From assembly GCA_947259335.1 (NCBI GenBank), contig CAMYMQ010000428.1, positions 1 to 32,933 on the forward strand: DNA of 32,933 bases, given 5' to 3'. Below the pieces are notes generated by a model. That model was not told the DNA's origin and searched no databases. It saw nothing but the letters and a program-made list of their open reading frames with translations. Position numbers and translations under genes: made by a program. The stretch comes from an uncultured Alphaproteobacteria bacterium (lineage in GTDB: Bacteria > Pseudomonadota > Alphaproteobacteria > Bin65). The first letter of the stretch is position 1. The number at the start of each line of letters is the position of its first letter. Of this stretch, positions 26,783-32,933 are shown in pieces.

Positions 26783-27559
26783 TTACAGGTCGATCGTCAT
26801 GCCGTCATAGCCCGGTTCGACCCCCGCAGGACACCGCGCCACCACCGAGTCATAGTCCATCTCGGTGCCCATATGCGTCAGCACGGCGCGGCGCGGCCGC
26901 AGCCGCTCGATCCATGCCAGCGTCTTCTCCCAGTGCGGATGCGTCGGATGCGGCGCATCGCGAAAGCAATCCACGATCCACAGATCCAGTCCGGCGAAAA
27001 CGTCGGCCGCTTCTTCCGGCAATTCAACCAGATCCGTCGAATAGGCAAAGTTGCCGATCCGGAAGCCCAGCGTCATCTCGCCGAAACCGTGATCCTGGGT
27101 AACCGGCTGTACATGGACGCCATTCAGCCGGAATGGGCCCTCGATGACGTGGCCGGCGGCGATCTTTGGATATGGCGTCCCGGGCAGCTGTTCGAAGGCG
27201 TAGCCGAAGCGCGCATGAAGCCGCTTCATCGTGACCGCGTCGGCATAGACGTCCATGGGATGGCCGTTGAACCGCGACAACCGCCGCAACTCATTGATGC
27301 CATGGGAATGATCGGCGTGATCGTGGGTATAGAGAACGTGCGAGACGCGCCCGATGCCCGTTGCCATGAGCTGGTCGCGCAGGTCCGGCGGCGTGTCGAT
27401 CAGGATGCTGGCGTCGCCCTCGGCGACATGTACGGCGGCCCGTGTGCGGCGGTTCCTGGAATTGGCCGGGTCGCAGGCGCCCCAGTCGCCGCGACCGTCG
27501 GAGCCGCCGATCTGCGGCACGCCGTCCGATCCGCCACAGCCCAGGATCGTTACGCGCAT
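26783..27559 (-). CDS. PhnP-like metallo-beta-lactamase-fold phosphodiesterase
   Basis: A 258-residue protein from ATG 27559 (MRVTILGCGGSDGVPQIGG). Seen: the di-metal signature THDHADHSHG (His79, His81, Asp83, His84), further ligands in QDHGFG, STDLVELP and LTHMGTEMDYD, and a short Cys-containing insertion CDPANSRNRRTRAA near the N-terminus, typical of PhnP-like cyclic phosphodiesterases. The family cleaves cyclic phosphate esters, including phosphoribosyl 1,2-cyclic phosphate. There is no phosphonate operon here; the gene is the last in metG-tatD-MBL, a common alphaproteobacterial order, so a nucleic-acid-related role is also possible. GAGG stands close to the start. Confidence 0.9.
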   Translation of the reverse strand: MRVTILGCGGSDGVPQIGGSDGRGDWGACDPANSRNRRTRAAVHVAEGDASILIDTPPDLRDQLMATGIGRVSHVLYTHDHADHSHGINELRRLSRFNGHPMDVYADAVTMKRLHARFGYAFEQLPGTPYPKIAAGHVIEGPFRLNGVHVQPVTQDHGFGEMTLGFRIGNFAYSTDLVELPEEAADVFAGLDLWIVDCFRDAPHPTHPHWEKTLAWIERLRPRRAVLTHMGTEMDYDSVVARCPAGVEPGYDGMTIDL

Positions 27560-27572
27560 GTCCTCAAACCGT

Positions 27573-28358
27573 TCACTGAGGCCGCGTTGCGCGGGTGAAC
27601 AGCCGGTAGAAGTTGTCCGACGTCCGCGCCGCCACCTCCTCCACGCCCTGCCCGCGCAATTCGGCCAAAAATGACGCCGTATGAACGACATAGGACGGTT
27701 CGTTCGTGCGGCCTCTATGCGGAACCGGCGCCAGATACGGCGCGTCGGTCTCGACCAGGATCCGGTCGCCCGGAAGCTCCCTGGCAATCTCCTGCAACGG
27801 CTTGGCGCTCTTGAAGGTCAGAATCCCGGAAAAGGAAACGTAGAAGCCGAGCTCGATCGCCTTGTCGGCGAGCGCCTTCGTGCCGGTAAAGCAATGAATC
27901 ACAGCGGGATACGCGCCCTTGTGATACTCGTCTTCCAGGATCGCGACGGTATCGTCATCCGCATCGCGGGCATGGACGATCAGCGGCAGGCCCGTGCGGC
28001 GCGCCGCGTCGATATGAGCCCGGAAGCTGACCTGCTGCCGGTCGCGGTCGCTGTGCATGTAATAGTAATCGAGCCCGGTTTCGCCGATGCCGACGACCCG
28101 TTCGTTCTCGACCGCTTCCAGCAATGGATCGGCGCTGTCGAGGCCCTCGGCATCCGCTTCGTGCGGATGGACGCCGACCGAACAGAAGATGTTCGGCCCG
28201 GCCTCGGTAAGCGCCAGGATGCGCGGGAATTCCGACAGTTTGGTGCAGATTGTCACCATCGTCTCGACACCCGCCGTGCGGGCGCGGCTGAGCACCCCCG
28301 GGAAATCCTTCTGGAGCGAGTCGAAGTCCAGATGGCAGTGGCTGTCGACCAGGCTCAC
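27573..28358 (-). CDS. tatD: TatD-family metal-dependent hydrolase
   Basis: A 261-residue TIM-barrel hydrolase. Seen: DSHCHLDF (metal His7 and His9), the catalytic Glu in [28 protein letters not shown], and [22 protein letters not shown] near the end, all in the usual positions. Members act as 3'-5' DNA/RNA exonucleases in DNA quality control, despite the name taken from the Tat operon. The start ATG overlaps the metG stop by four bases (ATGA), and 13 bases separate its stop from the MBL gene. Confidence 0.95.
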   Translation of the reverse strand: MSLVDSHCHLDFDSLQKDFPGVLSRARTAGVETMVTICTKLSEFPRILALTEAGPNIFCSVGVHPHEADAEGLDSADPLLEAVENERVVGIGETGLDYYYMHSDRDRQQVSFRAHIDAARRTGLPLIVHARDADDDTVAILEDEYHKGAYPAVIHCFTGTKALADKAIELGFYVSFSGILTFKSAKPLQEIARELPGDRILVETDAPYLAPVPHRGRTNEPSYVVHTASFLAELRGQGVEEVAARTSDNFYRLFTRATRPQ

Positions 28359-29902
28359 GCGACCTCTTCCTCGACGAACCGCGGGAACACAGGCGCCGGC
28401 GCCGGGATGTCCCTGCCGGCCTCAAGATGATCTTCCAGATCACTGAAATTACGGCAATTTTCGGGAACAGAGAGCTGATCAAGGAGAAGTGCTGCGCCGT
28501 CGGGCACGACCGGCTGGACATAGATGCCGAGCATCCGGATGACGTCGGCCAGGACGTAGAGCACCGTGTTCATGCGCGCCGGATCGGTCTTGCGCAGGGC
28601 CCAGGGCGCCTGGGCGTCGACATAGCGGTTGGCCTCGGCGACGACACGCCAGACGGCTTCCAGCATCCGGTGGATCTGGAACTGCTTCATCTCGTCCCGG
28701 GCAATCGGCAGCAGGGCGCGCGCGGCATCCACCAGCGCCTCGTCCTCGGCGGTCCGCGGTCCGGGCTCGGGCACCCTGCCCCCGCAGTTCTTCGCGATCA
28801 TCGACAGGACGCGCTGGCCCAGGTTGCCGAGGTCGTTGGCGAGATCGCTGTTGATCCGCTGGACGATCGACTCCCTGGAAAAGGACCCGTCGTTGCCGTA
28901 GGGCACCTCGCGCATCAGGAAATAGCGCATCTGGTCGAGCCCGAAAGTGGCCTTCATCGCCTCGGGCGTCACCACGTTGCCCAGCGATTTCGACATCTTC
29001 TGGCCCTCGATGGTGAGGAACCCGTGGCCGAAGACGCATTTCGGCAGCTCGATGCCGGCCGACATCAGGAAGGCCGGCCAATAGATGGCGTGGAAGCGCA
29101 GGATGTCCTTGCCGATGATGTGGACGTCGGCCGGCCAGTAGCGCCACAGCGGGTCGTCCGCGTCGGGATAGCCCAGCGCCGTGATGTAGTTGGTGAGCGC
29201 GTCGAGCCAGACATACATGATGTGGTCCGGATCGCCCGGCACCGGCACGCCCCAGTTGAAGCTGGTCCGGGAGATCGAGAGGTCCCTCAGCCCCTGCTTG
29301 ACGAAGCTGACCACCTCGTTGCGCCGGTAGTGCGGCAGGATGAAATCCGGATTGGCGTCATAATAGGCGAGCAGCTTGTCCTGATAGGCGGACAGGCGGA
29401 AGAAGTAGCTCGACTCCTCGACCCAATCGACCTCGGTGCCCGTGCCCTTGGCGCGCCGCACGCCGTCGTCGCCGACCTCGGTCTCGTCCTCGCCGTAGAA
29501 GCCCTCGTCGCGGACCGAATACCAGCCGGCGTAGCTGTCCAGATAGATGTCGCCGTTGGCCGCCAGCTTCTCCCAGATCGCTTGGGAGGCCCGGTAGTGC
29601 TTGTCTTCCGTCGTGCGGATGAAATCGTCGTAGGAGACGCCCAGGTCGTCGTCCATGGTCCGGAAGGTCGCCGCGATCTCGTCGCAGAACGCCTTGGGCT
29701 CCCTGCCCGCCTTGCGGGCCGAGCGTTCGACCTTCTGACCATGCTCGTCGGTCCCCGTGAGAAAGCGCACGTCATAGCCGTCCAGGCGCTTGAACCGGGC
29801 GATCACGTCGGTCGAGATCGCCTCGTAGGCGTGGCCCAGATGGGGCTCGCCGTTGACGTAGGAGATCGCGGTGGTGATGTAGAATTTGGGCTTGTCGGTC
29901 AT
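28355..29902 (-). CDS. metG: Methionyl-tRNA synthetase
   Basis: A 515-residue class I synthetase. Seen: the HIGH-type motif HLGH (21-24), KMSKS (302-306), the TGTDEHGQK segment, [10 protein letters not shown], and an anticodon-binding helical domain from about residue 370. The zinc-binding region is reduced: [18 protein letters not shown] has no Cys cluster, as in the short type of MetRS common in alphaproteobacteria. No C-terminal tRNA-binding (Trbp111-like) domain is attached. A 113-base gap precedes it after holB, with a perfect hairpin repeat close to the start. It overlaps tatD by four bases. Confidence 0.97.
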   Translation of the reverse strand: MTDKPKFYITTAISYVNGEPHLGHAYEAISTDVIARFKRLDGYDVRFLTGTDEHGQKVERSARKAGREPKAFCDEIAATFRTMDDDLGVSYDDFIRTTEDKHYRASQAIWEKLAANGDIYLDSYAGWYSVRDEGFYGEDETEVGDDGVRRAKGTGTEVDWVEESSYFFRLSAYQDKLLAYYDANPDFILPHYRRNEVVSFVKQGLRDLSISRTSFNWGVPVPGDPDHIMYVWLDALTNYITALGYPDADDPLWRYWPADVHIIGKDILRFHAIYWPAFLMSAGIELPKCVFGHGFLTIEGQKMSKSLGNVVTPEAMKATFGLDQMRYFLMREVPYGNDGSFSRESIVQRINSDLANDLGNLGQRVLSMIAKNCGGRVPEPGPRTAEDEALVDAARALLPIARDEMKQFQIHRMLEAVWRVVAEANRYVDAQAPWALRKTDPARMNTVLYVLADVIRMLGIYVQPVVPDGAALLLDQLSVPENCRNFSDLEDHLEAGRDIPAPAPVFPRFVEEEVA

Positions 29903-29920
29903 CGGGTCGGTGTCTCGGAC

Positions 29921-29939
29921 TGCCGGTCGGCGACCGGCA
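29921..29939 (-). repeat. Perfect hairpin in the metG leader
   Basis: TGCCGGTC-GGC-GACCGGCA: 8-bp perfect arms with a 3-base loop, 19-37 bases upstream of the metG ATG in the 113-base holB-metG gap. No T-run follows it on either strand, so it is not a standard terminator. Rest of the gap: no promoter that I trust. Confidence 0.5.
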
Positions 29940-30015
29940 CGGCACGGCGTTCAGCGGGATCGGAGGCGTCGTCGCCTTTTCCCACAGGGAACCGGCGGGT
30001 GCAAGGCGAGCTAAC

Positions 30016-31053
30016 CTAATCCGCCCGGCCGGCTATTCCAGCGGCCTCGACACGCAGGAAGGCGTCGAGGATGACCTGCTTGCGGTCGAGGTTGCGCGCC
30101 TCGGCCATCAGGAACAGGCGGCCGACGGCCTCCCAGACGTCCCAGCACGACTGCGCGCTGCCCGCCCCGCCCCGGCGCGCGAGCAGCTTCGCTCGCTCGG
30201 CCAGCCAGCCGCCCAGGATTTCCCCGACCAGGCGAAAGCCCGGCAGCGCCTCGGCGCGCGCGAACCGGTCGGCGAAGGCAAGCAGCCGCCCGCGATCGAC
30301 GGTCCTGGACGCCTCGAGGATCTGGGCCACGTCGCGGCGCAGGGTCAGGCCCTTGTCGGCGACCAGCGCGACCGCACGCCCCGGGCTGCCCTGGGCCATC
30401 TCCGCCAGCAGATCGAGGTCGTTGCCCGCGATATCCGGTAGCAGAGCCGCGACCGTCGCCTGGAAATCGTCGCCTTCGAGCGGCCGCATCCGCAGCAGCC
30501 GACAGCGCGAGCGGATCGTCGGAAGCACCGTTCCGATCGCATGATTAACGAGCAAAAACAGGCACTTCGCCGGCGGTTCCTCGAGAAACTTCAAAAGCGC
30601 GTTGGCGGCGTTGCGGTTGAAGTCGTCGATCGAATCGACGATGACGACCCGCCAGCCGCCGTCGGCCGCCGTACCGCGGATGAACGGCGCCATCGCGCGC
30701 ACGTCGTCGACCACCACCTCGCGGCCTTTCCCGGTGCTCGTTTCGGTCGACAGCACGCGCAGGTTCGGATGGGCGCGGTTGGCAACCAGCGGCACCACCG
30801 GGTGATCCTCGGCGGTCGACAGCGGTGCCCCCTCCCCCAGCAGGTCGGGGAGGGGTTCGGCGCCCGCCAGGACGAACCGCGCCGCCCGGTAGGCCAGGGT
30901 CGCCTTGCCGATCCCGCGCGGCCCCGACAGCATCCAGGCGTGGGCCATCCGGCCGGACTCAAGCGCGCTGGCCAGGGTCGCCGCGGCCTCCCCGTGGCCG
31001 AACAGGCGCGTTGTCTCCCGGGGATGCGGGATGGCGGGCGCGTCGTCGCTCAT
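30016..31053 (-). CDS. holB: DNA polymerase III delta' subunit
   Basis: A 345-residue clamp-loader subunit. Seen: Walker A-like GPRGIGK (44-50) in HAWMLSGPRGIGKATLA, the VVVDDVRAM helix, VVIVDSIDDFNRNAANALLKFLEEPP (modified Walker B and sensor region), and the SRC motif in TIRSRCRLL, which supplies the arginine finger. The Cys residues of the zinc module of delta' proteins are absent. Delta' is the stator of the clamp loader at the replication fork. Its ATG overlaps the tmk stop by four bases (ATGA). The order tmk-holB-metG-tatD is conserved in many proteobacteria. Confidence 0.95.
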   Translation of the reverse strand: MSDDAPAIPHPRETTRLFGHGEAAATLASALESGRMAHAWMLSGPRGIGKATLAYRAARFVLAGAEPLPDLLGEGAPLSTAEDHPVVPLVANRAHPNLRVLSTETSTGKGREVVVDDVRAMAPFIRGTAADGGWRVVIVDSIDDFNRNAANALLKFLEEPPAKCLFLLVNHAIGTVLPTIRSRCRLLRMRPLEGDDFQATVAALLPDIAGNDLDLLAEMAQGSPGRAVALVADKGLTLRRDVAQILEASRTVDRGRLLAFADRFARAEALPGFRLVGEILGGWLAERAKLLARRGGAGSAQSCWDVWEAVGRLFLMAEARNLDRKQVILDAFLRVEAAGIAGRAD

Positions 31054-31703
31054 TGCGCCGCCCGCTCCCGCCCCGGCTCCAGCAAGGACGTCTCGACCGT
31101 CCGCCAGACCGTAGCCGCCACCGCCTCTTCCGTCCGGGTCGCGTCGACGAGCCGGCAGCGTTCCGGCTCCCGCTCGGCAATCGCGCGGAAGGTCCCGTTC
31201 ACCCGCTCGTGGAAGGCGCGGGCCATCTGCTCGTATCGATTTTCCGTGTCGGCGCGCGATCCCGCACGCTCGAGCCCCACGTCCAGGGGGACATCCAGGA
31301 CCACGGTCAGGTCCGGTGCGATGTCCGGCACCATCAGAGCATGAAGCTGATGGATCGTCTCCAGGGCGATGCCGTGGCCGCCACCCTGATAGGCCACCGT
31401 GGAATCGATGAACCGGTCGCAGACGACCCAGGTGCCCCGGGCCAACGCCGGGCGGATGATCTTCTCGACATGGTCGCGGCGCGCCGCAACGTGGAGCAGT
31501 GTCTCGGTCTCTGCATCCCAGCGCCCCGTCGCGCCGGAAACCAGCAAGGCACGGATCATTTCCGCCCCTTGCGTGCCGCCCGGCTCACGTGTCACCTCGA
31601 CCGCGATCCCCCGCTCCGTCAAGGCCGCCGCCAACCGCCGGACCTGGGTCGACTTGCCGCTTCCCTCGCCGCCCTCGAAGGTGATGAACCGCCCGCGGCT
31701 CAT
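31050..31703 (-). CDS. tmk: Thymidylate kinase
   Basis: A 217-residue kinase that makes dTDP from dTMP. Seen: P-loop FEGGEGSGKST (9-19), TREPGGTQGAEMIRALLVS with the dTMP-contacting Arg-Glu, CDRFIDSTVAYQGGGHG (DR[FY/H] motif), and a lid region near DTENRYEQMA. I chose ATG 31703, which overlaps the dacA stop (ATGA) and puts the P-loop at the usual position; an in-frame ATG ten codons upstream lies within dacA. It overlaps holB by four bases at the other end. Confidence 0.97.
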   Translation of the reverse strand: MSRGRFITFEGGEGSGKSTQVRRLAAALTERGIAVEVTREPGGTQGAEMIRALLVSGATGRWDAETETLLHVAARRDHVEKIIRPALARGTWVVCDRFIDSTVAYQGGGHGIALETIHQLHALMVPDIAPDLTVVLDVPLDVGLERAGSRADTENRYEQMARAFHERVNGTFRAIAEREPERCRLVDATRTEEAVAATVWRTVETSLLEPGRERAAQ

Positions 31704-32530
31704 TGCTTTTCGGCGGCGCGCCGGAAGCTCCACTCCAGCAGCCGGGCAGCCTCTCGCTTGCGGTCGCTCTCCGATTTGAGGCCGTTGACCACCAGGATCA
31801 GCCGCCGTGTCCCGCGTTTGGCGGACACGACCAGTCCATAGCCCCCGGCCCGGGTCTGACCGGTCTTGAGGCCGTCGACGCCGGGCAAGCCGAGCAGCGG
31901 ATTGCGGTTCCTGTAGGTCTTGCCGGCATGGGTGAAGCTGGGCTGACCGAAATAGGCGTAGTAGCGGGGGAATTTCGCGATGATGATCCCCGCCACGAGG
32001 GCGACGTCCTCCGCCGACATGCGGTGGCCCTTGGCGGTGAAGCCGGTGGCGTTGCGAAAGCGGCTCCGCTTCATGCCGAGTTGCTTCGCCCGCTTCGTCA
32101 TAAGGCGCGCGAACTTGGCCTCGGTTCCCGCGACCCGTTCCGCCAGAGCGACGGCGGCATCATTGGCCGAATGGATGATCATGGCCTGGAGCAGCGCGCC
32201 GAGGGGGACGCTGTCGCCGGACCTGAGCGACAGTCGCGATCCGCGTTGCCGGGCCGCCCGCTTGGATATCGTGACCGGCTCGTCCAGGCGGAGCGACTTG
32301 TTGCGGAGCCCCTCGAACACCAGCAGGGCCGTCATCAGCTTGGTCATCGAGGACGGCGCCATGGCGCGATCGGCACGCTTCTCGAAGAGAACGCGCGTGG
32401 TGGGATACTCAATCACCAGCGCCTGGCGCGCCCTGGTCGACGGCTGGTCCGCGGCCACGGGCGCGGTAGCGCCTGCCAGAAGGAACGCGAAACCACAAGC
32501 GATACGGTGGCAAATACGAGTAGAAACCAT
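31700..32530 (-). CDS. dacA: Short D-alanyl-D-alanine carboxypeptidase (penicillin-binding protein)
   Basis: A 276-residue secreted serine peptidase that trims D-alanine from peptidoglycan pentapeptides. Signal peptide at residues 1-27 (CGFAFLLAGATAPVAA). Catalytic motifs: SMTK with Ser61 and Lys64, SAN at 121-123, KTG at 222-224. The protein ends about 50 residues after KTG and so lacks the C-terminal beta-domain and amphipathic membrane anchor of PBP5-type DacA (about 390-400 residues). It is probably soluble in the periplasm or held by partners. It overlaps tmk by four bases and follows the RlpA gene by 26 bases. The ATG lies seven bases after a TATAGT box and has no ribosome site, hinting at a leaderless transcript. 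Confidence 0.93.
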   Translation of the reverse strand: MVSTRICHRIACGFAFLLAGATAPVAADQPSTRARQALVIEYPTTRVLFEKRADRAMAPSSMTKLMTALLVFEGLRNKSLRLDEPVTISKRAARQRGSRLSLRSGDSVPLGALLQAMIIHSANDAAVALAERVAGTEAKFARLMTKRAKQLGMKRSRFRNATGFTAKGHRMSAEDVALVAGIIIAKFPRYYAYFGQPSFTHAGKTYRNRNPLLGLPGVDGLKTGQTRAGGYGLVVSAKRGTRRLILVVNGLKSESDRKREAARLLEWSFRRAAEKQ

Positions 32531-32536
32531 GCCCCG

Positions 32537-32542
32537 ACTATA
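32537..32542 (-). promoter_or_regulatory. Possible -10 box of dacA
   Basis: TATAGT on the minus strand, six bases before the dacA ATG. It matches five of six consensus bases. The -35 region (about 32560-32566) overlaps the end of the RlpA gene and is a poor match. If used, transcription would start at or next to the A of the ATG. Confidence 0.35.
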
Positions 32543-32556
32543 GCGAATCGGGCCGG

Positions 32557-32933
32557 CTACTCTACGACTATTCGCGCGTCCTCATAGCCCTTGCTGCGAA
32601 TGCGGCCGAGCAGCGCACGGCCTTCCGCGCGCGAGGCAACGGGCCCGACCCGCACGCGGTAGAAGGTCGCCCGGTCGACCCGGCGCACGGCGATACGGGT
32701 CAGGGCGATGCCCCGCAGCCGTTCGCCGGTCCGCATGGCATTGCTGCGCTCCGTGAAGGAGCCGACCTGGATGAAGAGCTGCCGGTCGTTCTTGTCCGGC
32801 CGGGACACCATGGCCGGTTGGCGAAACTCCGGATGGAGCGCGACCGGACGGCCGACCGACGAGGGCCCGACTCCCGGACTGAGCTGGTTGAGGCGCGCCG
32901 CGATAGCCTGCTGGTCCATGGCGCCCGGGCGCC
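32557..32933 (-). CDS. rlpA: C-terminal SPOR-domain part of an RlpA-type lytic transglycosylase, cut by the window edge
   Basis: The frame is open to the right edge; the ATG at 32919 (MDQQAIAARL) is unlikely to be the real start. Seen: a linker of about 45 residues and then a SPOR domain, LFIQVGSFTERSNAMRTGERL ... FYRVRVGPVASRAEGRALLGRI, split here into short segments: FIQVGSF, YRVRVGPV and the closing DARIVVE. SPOR domains bind peptidoglycan stripped of stem peptides at the septum. In alphaproteobacteria, RlpA (double-psi barrel plus SPOR) is commonly encoded just before dacA-tmk-holB, which is the order here. The barrel domain would lie beyond the window, so the RlpA name is an inference. 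The stop is 26 bases from dacA. Confidence 0.8.
   Translation of the reverse strand, partial: RPGAMDQQAIAARLNQLSPGVGPSSVGRPVALHPEFRQPAMVSRPDKNDRQLFIQVGSFTERSNAMRTGERLRGIALTRIAVRRVDRATFYRVRVGPVASRAEGRALLGRIRSKGYEDARIVVE

Overview
The window looks like a chromosomal stretch from a high-GC alphaproteobacterium, probably close to Rhodospirillales. Three things suggest this. The block dusB(nifR3)-ntrB-ntrC-ntrY-ntrX-trkA-dat-HAD-hfq-hflX is a classic alphaproteobacterial order. IspD and IspF are fused in one protein. The series rlpA-dacA-tmk-holB-metG-tatD-MBL is also typical of the class. Nearly all sequence is coding, genes often overlap by 1-4 bases (ATGA, GTGA, TGATG), and I see no insertion sequence, prophage, tRNA, rRNA or CRISPR array. 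This is inference from gene order and protein motifs, not from a phylogeny.

Layout. (1) 1-4979, plus strand: the 3' part of a pyruvate-dehydrogenase-type E2 gene, a one-domain cupin, lipoamide dehydrogenase, a Coq7-type di-iron hydroxylase, lipoyl synthase lipA and a COQ10/RatA START-domain protein. It is a lipoate and 2-oxoacid dehydrogenase operon with two ubiquinone-related genes. (2) 4993-7904, minus strand: ispDF, a divergent pgpA, the cinA C-terminal amidase and a CPBP-family membrane protease, all chained by overlaps. (3) 8042-8851: a CcsA/YpjD-like membrane protein. (4) 8952-20877, plus strand: dusB and the two nitrogen two-component systems, then trkA, a D-amino-acid aminotransferase, a HAD phosphatase, hfq and hflX. 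(5) 20874-23026: groES-groEL with a near-consensus promoter, a CIRCE operator and a strong terminator, followed by an inositol-monophosphatase-family gene. (6) 23883-26617: an SDR and mazG (minus), a small ribbon-helix-helix-like protein (plus) with a palindrome on its putative -10, and a two-cupin protein (minus) next to a very AT-rich inverted repeat. (7) 26783-32933, minus strand: the RlpA C-terminus, a short DacA, tmk, holB, metG, tatD and a PhnP-like metallo-beta-lactamase protein.

Most of the window is housekeeping. The items most worth a second look are: two tandem subunit-binding domains in E2; a cupin gene between E2 and E3; a coq7 gene of visibly different composition in the same operon; a PgpA homologue that has lost several family signature residues; the groESL promoter whose -35 lies on the hflX stop codon; the groEL terminator nested in an outer inverted repeat that reaches a possible start codon of the next gene; the small RHH-like gene with its palindrome; the AT-rich dyad near 26.73 kb; and a short DacA whose start codon sits at the expected transcription start of a TATAGT box.

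I did not find a clearly new multi-gene defence or mobile system. The 25.5-26.8 kb accessory pocket and the modified dehydrogenase operon are the best candidates for undescribed biology.
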